From assembly GCF_001667075.1 (NCBI RefSeq), contig NZ_LZIL01000047.1, positions 1 to 64,000 of the forward strand: a stretch of DNA of 64,000 nucleotides, in the 5' to 3' direction. The first letter of the stretch is position 1; each line of letters opens with the position of its first letter. The notes under the pieces were generated by a model. It searched no databases and was not told the DNA's origin. It saw nothing but the letters and a program-made list of their open reading frames with translations. Below are positions 1 through 11,193 of this stretch, piece after piece. This stretch comes from Mycobacterium sp. 852014-52450_SCH5900713 (GTDB lineage: Bacteria; Actinomycetota; Actinomycetes; Mycobacteriales; Mycobacteriaceae). The translations under genes were made by a program, and so were the position numbers.

Positions 1-264
1 CGCCACCGGGACGGCCGCGGAAACCTCCGGCACCGCCGCCCCCGGGCGGGGCGCCGACCCCCCGCCGCCGAGCAACCACCGCGCCTGGCACCGCCGCCCG
101 CGCCGGAACACACGCCCCGACACGGCGGCGTGGACCCGCAGGCGGAGGGTTTGAACGGGATGGGCGAGGGCCCCTCGACCGGAGGCCAGTCGGTTGCCGA
201 CCTGTTGGCGCGGTTGCAGGTGCAGCCGTCCGAGGGCGGCCGCCGCCGGCGCCGCGACGGCTGA
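1..264 (+). CDS. C-terminal part of a proline/arginine-rich protein (Rv3604c-like), partial
   Basis: The first 264 bases read as one open frame of 87 codons ending in TGA. The 5' end lies outside the window. The visible part is rich in Pro, Arg and Ala and ends with a short helical-looking stretch (VADLLARLQ) and a basic tail (GGRRRRRDG). In M. tuberculosis the gene at this place is Rv3604c, a membrane protein with a long Ala/Arg/Pro-rich tail, which fits in position and composition. No domain or catalytic motif can be seen, so the assignment rests mainly on synteny. Confidence 0.6.
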   Translation, partial: RHRDGRGNLRHRRPRAGRRPPAAEQPPRLAPPPAPEHTPRHGGVDPQAEGLNGMGEGPSTGGQSVADLLARLQVQPSEGGRRRRRDG

Positions 265-282
265 GCTGGGAGCTTCCTCACA

Positions 283-311
283 TTGGGTGCCGCCCGGTAA
301 TCGACTACAGT
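283..311 (+). promoter_or_regulatory. Candidate SigA-type promoter for the Rv3603c-like/panC operon
   Basis: A TTGGGT (283-288) and TACAGT (306-311) pair with 17-bp spacing resembles a SigA promoter. It would start transcription near 318, about 60 bases before the ATG at 380. A hairpin follows directly (GGT-a-CCCAC at 326-334 pairing with GTGGGACC at 338-345). It is the only obvious promoter before the panC-panD-coaX run. Recognised by eye only. Confidence 0.45.
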
Positions 312-379
312 TTTAGTGACCGAACGGTACCCACCACGTGGGACCGGAACGAACGAAGAAATCTGTGAGGTCGTCTGCG

Positions 380-1291
380 ATGGTGCAGTTCGACGGTTTG
401 CGCCCGGCCAGGCTCAAGGTGGGGGTCATCTCCGCCGGCCGGGTCGGCACCGCGCTCGGGGTCGCGCTGGAGCGCGCCGACCACGTCGTGGTCGCGTGCA
501 GCGCCATCTCCCACGTGTCGCGACAGCGGGCGCAGCGTTGGCTGCCCGATACCCCGGTGGTGGCCCCGCCGGACGTGGCCGCCGGCGCCGAGCTGCTCTT
601 GCTGGCCGTTCCCGACAGCGAGCTCGCCGGCCTGGTGTCCGGGCTGGCCGCGACGTCGTCGGTGCGGCCGGGCACGATCGTCGTCCACACGTCCGGCGCC
701 AACGGGGTGGGCATTCTCGCGCCGCTGGCCCAGGACGGTTGCATTCCGCTCGCGATTCACCCGGCGATGACGTTCACCGGCTCCGATGAGGACGTCAGCA
801 GGCTGCCCGACACCTGCTTCGGCATCACCGCGGCCGACGACGTGGGCTATGCGATCGGTCAGTCGCTCGTCCTGGAGATGGGCGGCGAACCGTTCTGCGT
901 GCGTGAGGAAGCGCGCGTGCTCTACCACGCCGCCCTGGCGCATGCGGGCAACCACCTGGTGACGGTGCTCGCCGACGCGCTCGAGGCGTTGCGGGCCGCG
1001 TTGCGCGGCAGCGAACTGCTCGGGCAGCAGTCCGTCGACGACCAGCCGGGCGGGATCGCCGAACGCATCGTCGGCCCGCTGGCCAGGGCGGCGCTGGAGA
1101 ACACCCTGCAACGCGGGCAGGCCGCGCTGACCGGTCCGGTCGCGCGCGGTGACGCCGCCGCGGTCGCCGGGCACCTTGCCGCGCTGGACCAGGCCGACCC
1201 GGAACTGGCGCAGGCGTACCGGGTGAACGCCCTGCGGACCGCCCGGCGCGCCCACGCCCCCGCCGACGTCGTCGAGGTCCTGGCGGGATGA
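380..1291 (+). CDS. Rossmann-like / DUF2520 domain protein (Rv3603c homologue)
   Basis: A 303-residue protein with an N-terminal NAD(P)-binding type Rossmann motif ([13 protein letters not shown], about residues 15-27), followed by a helical DUF2520 domain similar to the second domain of ketopantoate reductase-like enzymes. I chose the ATG at 380 over the in-frame start at 338 because it gives the 303-residue length I recall for Rv3603c. The stop overlaps the panC start by 4 bases (ATGA), so the two genes are translationally coupled. That supports a role linked to pantothenate synthesis, possibly in supplying or reducing a precursor; the substrate is not known from the sequence. Confidence 0.85.
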   Translation: MVQFDGLRPARLKVGVISAGRVGTALGVALERADHVVVACSAISHVSRQRAQRWLPDTPVVAPPDVAAGAELLLLAVPDSELAGLVSGLAATSSVRPGTIVVHTSGANGVGILAPLAQDGCIPLAIHPAMTFTGSDEDVSRLPDTCFGITAADDVGYAIGQSLVLEMGGEPFCVREEARVLYHAALAHAGNHLVTVLADALEALRAALRGSELLGQQSVDDQPGGIAERIVGPLARAALENTLQRGQAALTGPVARGDAAAVAGHLAALDQADPELAQAYRVNALRTARRAHAPADVVEVLAG

Positions 1292-2226
1292 GACCAGGCA
1301 AGCCGCCCGCCTTCAAGGCCGGCGACCTCAACGTGTACTCGCGGCCGCGCGACGTCAGTGACGTCAGCCGGGCCCTGCGCCACACCGGCCGCCGGGTGAT
1401 GTTGGTGCCGACCATGGGCGCGCTGCACGACGGTCACCTCACCCTGGTGCGCGCCGCCAAGCGGGTGCCCGGCTCGGTGGTGGCGGTGTCGATCTTTGTC
1501 AACCCGCTTCAGTTCGGTGCCGGGGAAGATCTGGACGCCTACCCGCGGACCCTGGATGACGACCTGGCGCTGCTGCGCGGCGAAGGCGTCGAAATTGTTT
1601 TCGCCCCAACGGCGGCGGCCATGTATCCCGACGGTCTGCGCACCACCGTGCAGCCCGGTCCGCTGGCCGCCGACCTAGAGGGCGGTCCGCGACCCACCCA
1701 CTTCGCCGGCGTGTTGACCGTGGTGTGCAAGCTGCTGCAGATCGTGCGCCCGGACCGAGTGTTCTTCGGCGAGAAGGACTATCAGCAACTGGTGCTGATT
1801 CGACAGATGGTCGCCGACCTGAACCTCGACGTCGCGGTGGTCGGTGTGCCCACCGTCCGCGAAGCCGACGGGCTGGCCATGTCGTCGCGCAACCGCTACC
1901 TCGACCCGGGGCAGCGCGAGGCGGCCGTGGCGGTCTCGGCGGCGCTCACGGCGGCGGCGCACGCCGCCGACGCCGGGCCGCAGGCCGCGCTGGCCGCGGC
2001 GCGCGCGGTGCTCGATGCGGTGCCTGAGCTCACGGTCGACTACCTCGAGTTGCGCGACGCGGACCTGGGCCCGTTGGGGGCCAACAGAATCGGCCGGTTG
2101 CTCGTCGCGGTCCGGCTGGGCAGCACCAGACTGCTGGACAACATCTCGATCGAGATCGAAACTTCGCCGGCACCCGTGGGGCCGGACGGATATCGGGACA
2201 CCCGTGAATCATCTTGGAGGAATTGA
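1288..2226 (+). CDS. panC: Pantothenate synthetase
   Basis: PanC condenses pantoate with beta-alanine, using ATP, to give pantothenate in the cytosol. The protein has 312 residues, normal for mycobacterial PanC (about 309). The nucleotidyltransferase motif TMGALHDGH spans residues 42-50, the HxGH signature. Further on there is a FFGEKDYQQ segment and the MSSRNRYL signature that binds the adenylate. It starts with ATG overlapping the upstream stop by 4 bases and ends in TGATG shared with panD. Together with panD and coaX it forms the pantothenate/CoA module of this operon. Confidence 0.97.
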   Translation: MRPGKPPAFKAGDLNVYSRPRDVSDVSRALRHTGRRVMLVPTMGALHDGHLTLVRAAKRVPGSVVAVSIFVNPLQFGAGEDLDAYPRTLDDDLALLRGEGVEIVFAPTAAAMYPDGLRTTVQPGPLAADLEGGPRPTHFAGVLTVVCKLLQIVRPDRVFFGEKDYQQLVLIRQMVADLNLDVAVVGVPTVREADGLAMSSRNRYLDPGQREAAVAVSAALTAAAHAADAGPQAALAAARAVLDAVPELTVDYLELRDADLGPLGANRIGRLLVAVRLGSTRLLDNISIEIETSPAPVGPDGYRDTRESSWRN

Positions 2227-2645
2227 TGCTACGGACGATGCTCAAGTCGAAGATCCACCGCGCCACCGTCACCCAGGCTGACCTGCACTACGTCGGCTCG
2301 GTGACCATCGACGCCGACCTGATGGACGCTGCGGACCTGCTCGAGGGCGAGCAGGTGACCATCGTCGACATCGACAACGGCGCCCGCCTGGTGACCTATG
2401 CGATCACCGGGGAGCGGGGCAGCGGCGTGATCGGAATCAATGGCGCCGCAGCCCATCTCGTGCACCCCGGTGACCTGGTGATCCTGATCGCGTACGGGAC
2501 CATGGAAGAGGCCGAGGCGCGGTCGTATGAGCCGCGGATCGTGTTCGTCGACGCCGACAACAAGCCGATCGACCTGGGCCACGATCCGGCATTCGTGCCC
2601 GCGGACGCCGCCGAGCTGCTGGATCCCCGAATCGTTGCGCGGTAA
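2226..2645 (+). CDS. panD: Aspartate 1-decarboxylase (pyruvoyl enzyme precursor)
   Basis: PanD decarboxylates aspartate to beta-alanine, the second substrate of PanC. The 139-residue length matches the family. Self-cleavage between Gly24 and Ser25 (HYVGSVTID) creates the pyruvoyl cofactor, and the catalytic Lys9 and Tyr58-type residues sit in the conserved N-terminal half. I chose the ATG at 2226 because a strong ribosome site (GGAGGA, 2216-2221) precedes it and the mature family N-terminus is [13 protein letters not shown]. Its ATG shares one base with the panC stop. The C-terminal tail, where pyrazinamide-resistance mutations map in M. tuberculosis, is present but diverged. Confidence 0.97.
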   Translation: MLRTMLKSKIHRATVTQADLHYVGSVTIDADLMDAADLLEGEQVTIVDIDNGARLVTYAITGERGSGVIGINGAAAHLVHPGDLVILIAYGTMEEAEARSYEPRIVFVDADNKPIDLGHDPAFVPADAAELLDPRIVAR

Positions 2646-2647
2646 CA

Positions 2648-3463
2648 GTGCTGCTCGCCATCGACGTCCGTAACACCCACACCGTGGTGGGGCTGATCTC
2701 CGGGTCCAAGGAGCACGCAAAGGTCGTGCAGCACTGGCGGATCCGGACCGAGTCCGAGGTGACCGCGGACGAGCTGGCCCTGACCATCGACGGCCTGATC
2801 GGCGACGACTCCGAGCGGCTCACCGGCGCGGCCGCCCTCTCCACCGTCCCGTCGGTGCTGCACGAAGTGCGGATCATGCTTGACCAGTACTGGCCGTCGA
2901 TGCCGCACGTGTTGATCGAACCCGGGGTGCGCACCGGCATCCCACTGCTCGTCGATAATCCAAAAGAAGTCGGCGCCGACCGAATCGTCAACTGCCTGGC
3001 TGCATTTCACAGGTTTCAAAGCGCCGCCATCGTCATCGACTTCGGTTCCTCGATCTGCGTGGACGTGGTTTCGGCCAAGGGTGAATTTCTCGGCGGCGCG
3101 ATCGCCCCGGGCGTGCAGGTCTCCTCGGACGCCGCCGCGGCCCGCTCCGCCGCGCTGCGCCGGGTGGAGCTGTCCCGCCCGCGTTCGGTGGTGGGCAAGA
3201 ACACCGTCGAATGCATGCAGGCCGGAGCGGTATTCGGCTTCGCCGGTCTGGTCGACGGTCTGGTCGGGCGCATTCGCGAGGACGTCGAGGGCTTTGCCGG
3301 AGACGACGTCGCGGTGGTCGCGACGGGACACACGGCACCGCTGCTGCTGCCCGAGCTGCACACCGCCAGCCATTACGACCAACACCTGACCCTGCAGGGA
3401 CTGCGCCTGGTGTTCGAGCGCAACCGGGACACCCAGCGCGGTCGGCTGAAAACCGCGCGCTGA
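2648..3463 (+). CDS. coaX: Type III pantothenate kinase
   Basis: CoaX phosphorylates pantothenate in the first committed step of CoA synthesis. The 271-residue protein begins with the ASKHA-type phosphate loop [16 protein letters not shown]. It carries the type III signatures [11 protein letters not shown] and [15 protein letters not shown], and ends [16 protein letters not shown], closely like Rv3600c. A GTG start at 2648 lies two bases after the panD stop, so panC-panD-coaX is a tight operon making and phosphorylating pantothenate. Mycobacteria also have a CoaA kinase elsewhere, and CoaX is reported to be dispensable in M. tuberculosis. Confidence 0.95.
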   Translation: MLLAIDVRNTHTVVGLISGSKEHAKVVQHWRIRTESEVTADELALTIDGLIGDDSERLTGAAALSTVPSVLHEVRIMLDQYWPSMPHVLIEPGVRTGIPLLVDNPKEVGADRIVNCLAAFHRFQSAAIVIDFGSSICVDVVSAKGEFLGGAIAPGVQVSSDAAAARSAALRRVELSRPRSVVGKNTVECMQAGAVFGFAGLVDGLVGRIREDVEGFAGDDVAVVATGHTAPLLLPELHTASHYDQHLTLQGLRLVFERNRDTQRGRLKTAR

Positions 3464-3497
3464 GACCACGTCAACGCAAGCTCGAAGACCGGTCATT

Positions 3498-3515
3498 TAA
3501 GCTGGCACGTCGTGA
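3498..3515 (+). promoter_or_regulatory. Leaderless promoter of lysS, identical to that of cysS
   Basis: TAAGCT (3498-3503) is a good -10 element, followed by eight bases and then the GTG start codon at 3512. Transcription would begin at or next to the start codon, giving a leaderless mRNA. There is no ribosome binding site upstream of the GTG. The whole 18-base string TAAGCTGGCACGTCGTGA recurs exactly at 28719-28736 before cysS. Confidence 0.6.
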
Positions 3516-5014
3516 GTGACGCCGACCCAGCAGACCTGCCCGAGCAGTTCCGCATCCGCCGGGACAAGCGCGCTCGCTTGTTGGCGGAGGGCCGTGAGCC
3601 GTATCCGGTCGCGATCGAACGCACCCACACCCTGGCGCAGGTCCGCGCCGACCATCCCGACCTGCCGATCGACACCGCGACCGACGACGTCGTCGGCGTC
3701 GCGGGCCGGGTGATGTTTGCGCGCAACTCCGGGAAATTGTGCTTCGCGACACTTCAGGAGGGTGACGGCACCAGCCTCCAGGTGATGATCAGCCTCGACA
3801 AGGTGGGCCCCGAAGCGCTCGATGCGTGGAAAGCCGACGTCGACCTCGGCGACATCGTCTACGTGCACGGCAACGTGATCAGCTCACGCCGCGGCGAGTT
3901 GTCCGTCCTGGCCGATTCATGGCAACTGGCCGCGAAATCGTTGCGACCGCTGCCGGTGGCCCATAAGGAGATGAGCGAAGAGGCGCGGGTGCGGCAGCGC
4001 TACGTCGACCTCATCGTCCGGCCCCAGGCCCGGACGGTGGCGCGGCAGCGGATCGCCGTGGTGCGCGCCATACGCAACTCGCTCGAACGGCGCGGGTTTC
4101 TCGAAGTCGAAACGCCGATGTTGCAGACGCTGGCGGGGGGCGCGGCGGCGCGACCGTTCGTCACGCATTCCAATGCTCTCGACATGGATCTGTACCTGCG
4201 GATCGCGCCGGAACTGTTCCTGAAGCGCTGCATCGTCGGGGGTTTTGACAAGGTCTTCGAAGTAAATCGAGTCTTCCGAAACGAAGGCGCCGATTCCACC
4301 CATTCTCCGGAATTCTCCATGCTGGAGACCTACCAGGCGTACGGAACCTATGACGATTCGGCAGTCGTCACGCGTGAGCTTATTCAAGAGGTCGCCGATG
4401 AGGCGATCGGAACCAGACAACTACCGCTGCCCGACGGGAGCGTCTACGACATAGACGGAGAATGGGCGTCGATTCAAATGTACCCGTCGCTGTCGGCGGC
4501 ACTCGGCGAAGAGATCACACCCGAGACGTCGGTTGAGCGGCTTTGGGCCATCGCGGACCGGCTCGGAATCGAGATTCCCCGCGATCGCGGCTACGGGCAC
4601 GGAAAGCTCGTCGAGGAACTCTGGGAGCACACGGTGGGAGATACGTTGACCGCGCCCACCTTCGTGCGGGACTTCCCGGTTGAGACAACGCCTTTGACGC
4701 GCCAGCACCGCAGCATCCCCGGTGTGACCGAGAAGTGGGACCTCTACGTGCGCGGCGTCGAACTGGCCACCGGCTACTCCGAATTGAACGACCCCGTCGT
4801 GCAGCGGGAGAGATTCGCCGCGCAGGCCCGCGCCGCGGCGGCCGGCGACGACGAAGCGATGGTGCTCGACGAAGACTTTCTCGCCGCCCTCGAGTATGCG
4901 ATGCCGCCGTGTACCGGAACGGGAATGGGTATCGATCGGTTGTTGATGTCTTTGACCGGACTGTCAATTCGAGAGACAGTTTTGTTCCCGATTGTTCGGC
5001 CGCACTCCACTTGA
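3512..5014 (+). CDS. lysS: Lysyl-tRNA synthetase, class II
   Basis: This enzyme charges tRNA-Lys in the cytosol. The protein has 500 residues, normal for bacterial LysS. An N-terminal OB-fold anticodon-binding domain (about residues 50-150) precedes the class II core, with motif 2 ([20 protein letters not shown]) and motif 3 ([15 protein letters not shown]) both intact. The GTG at 3512 fits a leaderless start. It corresponds to Rv3598c, which sits between coaX and lsr2 in the same order. The first metal/ATP-binding residues of motif 3 and the motif 2 Arg are present, so it should be active. Confidence 0.97.
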   Translation: MSDADPADLPEQFRIRRDKRARLLAEGREPYPVAIERTHTLAQVRADHPDLPIDTATDDVVGVAGRVMFARNSGKLCFATLQEGDGTSLQVMISLDKVGPEALDAWKADVDLGDIVYVHGNVISSRRGELSVLADSWQLAAKSLRPLPVAHKEMSEEARVRQRYVDLIVRPQARTVARQRIAVVRAIRNSLERRGFLEVETPMLQTLAGGAAARPFVTHSNALDMDLYLRIAPELFLKRCIVGGFDKVFEVNRVFRNEGADSTHSPEFSMLETYQAYGTYDDSAVVTRELIQEVADEAIGTRQLPLPDGSVYDIDGEWASIQMYPSLSAALGEEITPETSVERLWAIADRLGIEIPRDRGYGHGKLVEELWEHTVGDTLTAPTFVRDFPVETTPLTRQHRSIPGVTEKWDLYVRGVELATGYSELNDPVVQRERFAAQARAAAAGDDEAMVLDEDFLAALEYAMPPCTGTGMGIDRLLMSLTGLSIRETVLFPIVRPHST

Positions 5015-5048
5015 AAAGTGCAACTGTGCGGCTTGGGGCCGGATTGAG

Positions 5049-5054
5049 TATGCT
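5049..5054 (+). promoter_or_regulatory. Candidate -10 element for lsr2
   Basis: TATGCT at 5049-5054 fits a mycobacterial SigA -10 and lies 85 bases before the lsr2 ATG, leaving a long 5' leader. No good -35 is visible, which is common for mycobacterial promoters. Confidence 0.35.
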
Positions 5055-5138
5055 GCGTTGTTATGGCAGATTGATGACCCGGGGAGGCTCACCCAATCTG
5101 CTCGGCAACTGTTCAGGACGAAATGCGAGGATAAGCTA

Positions 5139-5477
5139 ATGGCGAAAAAAGTGACCGTCACCTTGGTCGATGATTTCGACGGTGCGGGCGCAGCCGACGA
5201 AACTGTCGAATTCGGGCTCGACGGGGTGACCTATGAGATTGACCTTTCGTCCAAGAATGCCGCGAAACTCCGCAGCGACCTGAAGCAGTGGGTGGAAGCC
5301 GGCCGTCGGGTCGGTGGTCGCCGGCGTGGGCGTTCCGGTTCCGGCCGCGGCCGCGGCGCGATCGACCGTGAACAGAGCGCGGCGATCCGCGAGTGGGCTC
5401 GCCGAAACGGTCACAACGTCTCGACGCGCGGCCGCATCCCGGCCGACGTAATCGACGCGTTCCACGCGGCGACCTGA
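5139..5477 (+). CDS. lsr2: Lsr2, nucleoid-associated xenogeneic silencer
   Basis: Lsr2 bridges DNA and silences AT-rich, horizontally acquired genes, much like H-NS. The start at 5139 gives exactly the 112 residues of the M. tuberculosis protein. Residues 1-60 form the oligomerisation domain ([13 protein letters not shown]). After a basic linker ([15 protein letters not shown]), the C-terminal DNA-binding domain carries the AT-hook-like RGR at residues 97-99, which inserts into the minor groove. An in-frame ORF extends upstream to 4992, but it overlaps lysS and lacks family similarity there. A strong terminator follows. Confidence 0.97.
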   Translation: MAKKVTVTLVDDFDGAGAADETVEFGLDGVTYEIDLSSKNAAKLRSDLKQWVEAGRRVGGRRRGRSGSGRGRGAIDREQSAAIREWARRNGHNVSTRGRIPADVIDAFHAAT

Positions 5478-5487
5478 CAAACCTCTC

Positions 5488-5530
5488 AACCGGCGTCCGG
5501 GCGGCAGGCCTGGGCGCCGGTTTGTCGTTT
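5488..5530 (+). terminator. Intrinsic-type terminator after lsr2
   Basis: AACCGGCG (5488-5495) pairs perfectly with CGCCGGTT (5515-5522), and a T-rich stretch (TTTGTCGTTT) follows. It starts 11 bases after the lsr2 stop. Confidence 0.75.
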
Positions 5531-5790
5531 CGCTGGCCGCGAAAAATGTCGCCGGTGAGTAAGGAAACGAATTGCCACTCCGCCACGTTGATTCAGTTAC
5601 GGCGCTGTAATCACAGGGGAATCGCCCTAAACCGGCCCTGCGGGTCTTGAAGAGCAAGGAACCGCAAGGTTATGCCCCCTGGCAGGCCGACCATTACAGT
5701 GGATGGCAGGTATGCGATTCCGGCCCCAACGGGGACCGGTGGGCCACTGAGAGGCTAGTACCGATGGTGAGGGAGAGCAGGTAACCACCG
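5531..5790 (+). promoter_or_regulatory. clpC1 upstream control region
   Basis: This 260-base stretch contains no gene. TACAGT (5695-5700) is a candidate -10. About 20 bases after it, in the predicted leader, is a hairpin (CCGGCCCC at 5720-5727 pairing with GGGG at 5731-5734 and CCGG at 5736-5739, with one bulged A). A purine-rich ribosome site (AGGGAGAGCAGG) precedes the ATG at 5791. I looked for a GTTCGC-type ClgR operator and did not find one. Confidence 0.35.
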
Positions 5791-8325
<2,535 letters not shown>

Positions 8326-8334
8326 CACTGCAGC

Positions 8335-8374
8335 AAACGGGTGGTTAATCTCTGACGGGATTAACCGCCCGTTT
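8335..8374 (+). terminator. Strong terminator after clpC1
   Basis: A 16-bp stem (8335-8350 with 8359-8374, one G-T wobble, 8-base loop) starts 9 bases after the clpC1 stop. The right arm ends CCGCCCGTTT, so the T tract is part of the stem. It separates clpC1 from the next gene. Confidence 0.8.
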
Positions 8375-8394
8375 CGCAGCTAAGGAGTCCGCCT

Positions 8395-8775
8395 GTGCTG
8401 ATCGTCACCACCAACGACCTTCCGGGCTGGGAGATTCAGCGCGTCTGCGGCGAGGTATTCGGGTTGACCGTCCGCTCGCGCAACGCGTTCTCCCAGATGG
8501 GTGCGGGCTTCAAGGCCATGTTCGGCGGCGAGCTGGCCGGCATGACCAAGAACCTGGCCGAGAGCCGCAACGAAGCGATGGGCCGGCTGATCGACGAGGC
8601 GCGTAAACGCGGCGGCAACGCGATTGTCGCAATGCGTTTCGACACGACCGAGATCGGTGACGTGTGGACCGAGATCTGCGCGTACGGCACGGCGGTTCAG
8701 GCCACACCGGTCACCGAGGCCGCGAAATACACGGCGAGCCAGCTGGGCTACGGCGCCCCACCGCCGCAGCATTGA
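8395..8775 (+). CDS. YbjQ/UPF0145 family protein
   Basis: A 126-residue protein with the YbjQ fold: a start like LIVTTNDLPGWEIQRVCGEV, then a conserved central block (GGNAIVAMRFDTTEIG) and an ending like YGTAVQATPV. Members are small, form pentameric rings in crystal structures and are sometimes called heavy-metal-binding, but no function is established. The GTG at 8395 has an AAGGAG ribosome site 12 bases upstream. It lies between the clpC1 terminator and the cobalamin riboswitch. Membership is clear; the role is unknown. Confidence 0.85.
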   Translation: MLIVTTNDLPGWEIQRVCGEVFGLTVRSRNAFSQMGAGFKAMFGGELAGMTKNLAESRNEAMGRLIDEARKRGGNAIVAMRFDTTEIGDVWTEICAYGTAVQATPVTEAAKYTASQLGYGAPPPQH

Positions 8776-8784
8776 CCCCCGGTT

Positions 8785-8790
8785 TACACT
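8785..8790 (+). promoter_or_regulatory. Candidate -10 for the cbtBA leader
   Basis: TACACT at 8785-8790 would start RNA near 8797, just before the first paired base of the riboswitch at 8801. Its position relative to the aptamer is what makes it credible. Confidence 0.4.
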
Positions 8791-8796
8791 GACTTC

Positions 8797-8907
8797 GTCC
8801 TGACGGGCAACGGAATCTGGTGAAAGTCCAGAACGGTCGCGCCACTGTCGATAGTCAGACCCATGGCCCGTCATCACCAACGGGGACGCGTATATCCCCG
8901 GAAGGAG
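8797..8907 (+). ncRNA. Compact cobalamin riboswitch upstream of cbtBA
   Basis: The closing stem is perfect: TGACGGGC (8801-8808) pairs with GCCCGTCA (8866-8873). Inside it are the conserved cobalamin aptamer elements GGTGAAAGTCC (8819-8829) and the CGCGCCACTGT block (8838-8848), followed by GTCAGACCC. The aptamer is only about 73 bases long, so it is of the short variant type. Downstream, CGGGGA (8881-8886) pairs with TCCCCG (8895-8900) directly against the ribosome site GAAGGAG (8901-8907), so control of translation is likely. The downstream genes encode a CbtB/CbtA pair, a known target of cobalamin riboswitches. Confidence 0.88.
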
Positions 8908-8914
8908 TGCCATC

Positions 8915-9130
8915 GTGTCGAATCCCGAGCTGACCGGCAGCCGCACCCGATCGGTTGACCTGTCAGCGGCAAGTGCCGCGGTCTGGTTGGCGGCAACCGC
9001 TTTCCTGGCGCTGTTGGCGCTCTACTTCGTCGGCGTCGACCAGGGCGCGGTGTCGCTCTTCGGCAGCGATTCGCACGTGCACGAGTTCATGCACGACGCG
9101 CGGCACCTGCTCGGCTTCCCCTGCCACTGA
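8915..9130 (+). CDS. cbtB: CbtB, small cobalt-transport subunit
   Basis: A 71-residue protein with one transmembrane segment (about residues 22-42, AVWLAATAFLALLALYFVGV) and a His-rich C-terminus (DSHVHEFMHDARHLLGFPCH) that is typical of CbtB and probably binds cobalt. The GTG at 8915 follows the riboswitch-linked ribosome site by 7 bases. cbtA starts 4 bases after its stop. CbtAB is a predicted cobalt uptake system for cobalamin synthesis, assigned on riboswitch association; direct transport data are sparse. Confidence 0.88.
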   Translation: MSNPELTGSRTRSVDLSAASAAVWLAATAFLALLALYFVGVDQGAVSLFGSDSHVHEFMHDARHLLGFPCH

Positions 9131-9134
9131 TCGC

Positions 9135-9926
9135 GTGGAGAAGCGTCTGATCGGACGCGGCCTGCTGGCCGGTGCAGTCGGCGCGGTGCTGGCGTTCGCC
9201 TTCGCCCGCGTCTGCGCCGAGCCGGTGATCGGCCGCGCGATCGCTTTCGAGGACGGCCGCGCCGACGCCGAGAACGCCCATGGCGTGCACGAGCACGGCG
9301 CCGAGTTGTTCAGCCGTGGAGTCCAGTCCACTGCCGGGTTGGGCTTCGGTGTGCTCGTCTTCGGCCTCGCGATGGGCGCGCTGTTCGGAGTGCTGTTCTG
9401 CGTCGTCGCCGCGCGTGCGACAAATGTTGGGGCGCGGGCGCTTTCGCTGCTGCTGGCGACGGCCGCGTTCGTCGCGGTCTATTTGGTGCCGTTCGTGAAG
9501 TATCCGCCGAACCCACCGGCGGTGGGGCAGGCGGACACGATCGGGGCGCGCACCGGCTGGTATCTGGTGATGCTGCTGGCGTCAGTGGTGCTGGCCGCCG
9601 CCGCGGCGTGGCTGGCGCGGGGGCTGACGGCTCGGTTCGGCGCGTGGAACGGCCGGCTGCTCGCGGTGGGCGGATACGTCGCGGCGGTTGCGGTGGTGAT
9701 GATGTTGCTGCCGAACGTCGACGAGACGCCCGGACCGCTGCGCGACGCGTCGGGCGCGATCGTCTATCCGGGCTTTCCCGCCGACGTCCTCTACGAATTC
9801 CGGATGCTGTCGCTGGCCACCCAGCTGGTGTTGTGGGCGACCATCGGCGTGGTGTTCGCGACGCTCGCCGGGCGGCTGCGACAGGAGCGCGCCGGGAGTG
9901 GACGGGCATCGAGCATCGCGGCGTGA
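9135..9926 (+). CDS. cbtA: CbtA family cobalt transporter
   Basis: A 263-residue membrane protein with several hydrophobic helices (near the N-terminus, then about residues 70-100, 100-120, 140-160, 175-195 and 235-255) and a His-containing periplasmic-side segment (ENAHGVHEHGAELF). This is the CbtA family layout. The GTG at 9135 is chosen because it lies 4 bases after the cbtB stop; in-frame sequence upstream overlaps cbtB and is not conserved. It is predicted to carry cobalt across the inner membrane with CbtB. Expression should fall when cobalamin binds the leader riboswitch. Its stop overlaps the next gene (GTGA). Confidence 0.87.
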   Translation: MEKRLIGRGLLAGAVGAVLAFAFARVCAEPVIGRAIAFEDGRADAENAHGVHEHGAELFSRGVQSTAGLGFGVLVFGLAMGALFGVLFCVVAARATNVGARALSLLLATAAFVAVYLVPFVKYPPNPPAVGQADTIGARTGWYLVMLLASVVLAAAAAWLARGLTARFGAWNGRLLAVGGYVAAVAVVMMLLPNVDETPGPLRDASGAIVYPGFPADVLYEFRMLSLATQLVLWATIGVVFATLAGRLRQERAGSGRASSIAA

Positions 9927-10468
9927 CGGAGGTCGTCCGGCTGACCTTGGTGTCGCACGCGATGACCGATGCCATGGCGGCCGCGCTTTTCCCCGCCGAC
10001 GAACCCCTCAACGACATGGGCCGTCGGCAGGCCGAAGCCGTCGCCCAATTAGGCCGTGACGCACGACATTTCACCGGGCCCGAGCGACGGGCCCGGCAAA
10101 CGGCGGAGCTGCTGGGATTGGATGCCGCAACCGACCCGCTGCTGGCCGACCTGAATTGTGGTCGATGGCGGGGGAAGGGGCTTCAGGACGTGCCCCCCGG
10201 CGACCTGAGGGTCTGGCTGACCGATCCCACCCGGGCGCCGCACGGCGGCGAGTCGATCACCGACCTGATGCGGCGGGTGGCCGGATGGCTGAATTCGTTG
10301 ACCGAGAGCGCGTCGGCCGCCGTCGCGGTGACGCACCCCGCGGTGATCCGGGCGGCGATCCTGCACGGCCTCGACTCACCCCCGAAATCGTTCTGGGGCA
10401 TCGACGTTGCACCGATGAGTCGCACCGGACTGCACTTTCGCAATGGCCGCTGGACGCTACGCCTCTGA
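9923..10468 (+). CDS. Histidine phosphatase superfamily protein with an altered RHG motif
   Basis: The 181-residue protein has the phosphoglycerate-mutase-like fold features: an N-terminal strand with the catalytic His (LTLVSHAMTDA, His12), the second-site Arg in ERRARQTAEL, a GRWRG loop, and the C-terminal VAVTHPAVIRAA His. The canonical RHG is SHA here, so the first phosphate-binding Arg is replaced by Ser while both His residues remain. Its GTG overlaps the cbtA stop by 4 bases, so it is in the riboswitch-controlled operon. A role in cobamide assembly (like CobC) is suggested only by that context; substrate unknown. Confidence 0.75.
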   Translation: MTEVVRLTLVSHAMTDAMAAALFPADEPLNDMGRRQAEAVAQLGRDARHFTGPERRARQTAELLGLDAATDPLLADLNCGRWRGKGLQDVPPGDLRVWLTDPTRAPHGGESITDLMRRVAGWLNSLTESASAAVAVTHPAVIRAAILHGLDSPPKSFWGIDVAPMSRTGLHFRNGRWTLRL

Positions 10469-10492
10469 CTGCGGCCGGACCGACCGAGGCGG

Positions 10493-10933
10493 CTATTCTC
10501 CGCCAGCGTCGTCGACGATGCGGATGCCGGTGATGATCTCCGGCTGGATCGCGATCATGGTGTCCATGGTCATGTTGACCCACGGGCGTAAAAGTCGTTC
10601 GTAGCGTGCGTGTTGCTGGGGGTCGGTGATCGTGGTTGCCCACCCGGTGACCGCCACGGTCCAGCCGGCCCGCCGCTCGGGATCGAGGCAGTCGGCCTCG
10701 TAGGCCACCACCACACCGGCGTCGGCGCCCGACCGCACCACGGTGGACACCTTGGCTGCCAGGCGGGTACGCACGATGATCCGCCCGTCGTCGACGAGAT
10801 GGTTGACCAGTCGGATCGCGGGCAGTGCCCTCTCGGTGAACACCACCCGACCATGGTCGATACTGCCCAGCAATCCCATCGCCTCGCGGTCATCGATTTG
10901 GATCACCTCGCGCGGCGGTGTCAACGCTGTCAT
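10493..10933 (-). CDS. Pyridoxamine-phosphate-oxidase-like flavin protein (Rv0080 homologue)
   Basis: A 146-residue split-barrel protein of the PNPOx-like family that binds FMN or F420. The segments [32 protein letters not shown] and PWVNMTMDT resemble what I recall of Rv0080, a DosR-regulon protein of M. tuberculosis. I chose the ATG at 10933 because GGAG precedes it and the longer form adds unconserved residues. A near-consensus DosR box lies 185 bases upstream. It faces the histidine phosphatase gene, with 24 bases between the stops. Function is unknown; a reductase role in hypoxia is a reasonable guess. Confidence 0.75.
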   Translation of the reverse strand: MTALTPPREVIQIDDREAMGLLGSIDHGRVVFTERALPAIRLVNHLVDDGRIIVRTRLAAKVSTVVRSGADAGVVVAYEADCLDPERRAGWTVAVTGWATTITDPQQHARYERLLRPWVNMTMDTMIAIQPEIITGIRIVDDAGGE

Positions 10934-11117
10934 TCGCCAGTCTCCGCTCGATGCGCGCCACCGCATGCGTGACCGGTGCGGTCGCGGCGATCATGAGGCG
11001 CAGCCACTCTCAATTGCCGCCGAAGGCCCATCTGCACATACAAAACCGCGCTACCTCCGTCCGGACCCCCGACTCTGGCAGGTTATGCAGTTTCGTCTGG
11101 CGCCGCCCCGTCGGGAA

Positions 11118-11131
11118 GGGCCAAAAGTCCC
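11118..11131 (-). promoter_or_regulatory. Candidate DosR (DevR) box
   Basis: Read on the minus strand this is GGGACTTTTGGCCC, differing at one base from the DosR core GGGACTTTTGTCCC. It lies upstream of the Rv0080-like gene and in the 260-base gap 10934-11193, which holds no gene that I can see. Confidence 0.5.
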
Positions 11132-11193
11132 GCGTGGTATGTGGTCTGCGTCACTTTAGCCATCGGACGAATACCCTGCCGCTCCGCCAACCG

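Noticed and set aside
305..1255. 316-residue minus-strand protein opposite the Rossmann/DUF2520 gene
   Set aside because: Arg/His-rich composition typical of an antisense GC-rich frame; no domain, and a well-conserved gene is on the other strand.
5655..5680. SigH/SigE-type GGAAC...GTT promoter before clpC1
   Set aside because: GGAAC is present at about 5658 but the GTT partner is at the wrong distance.
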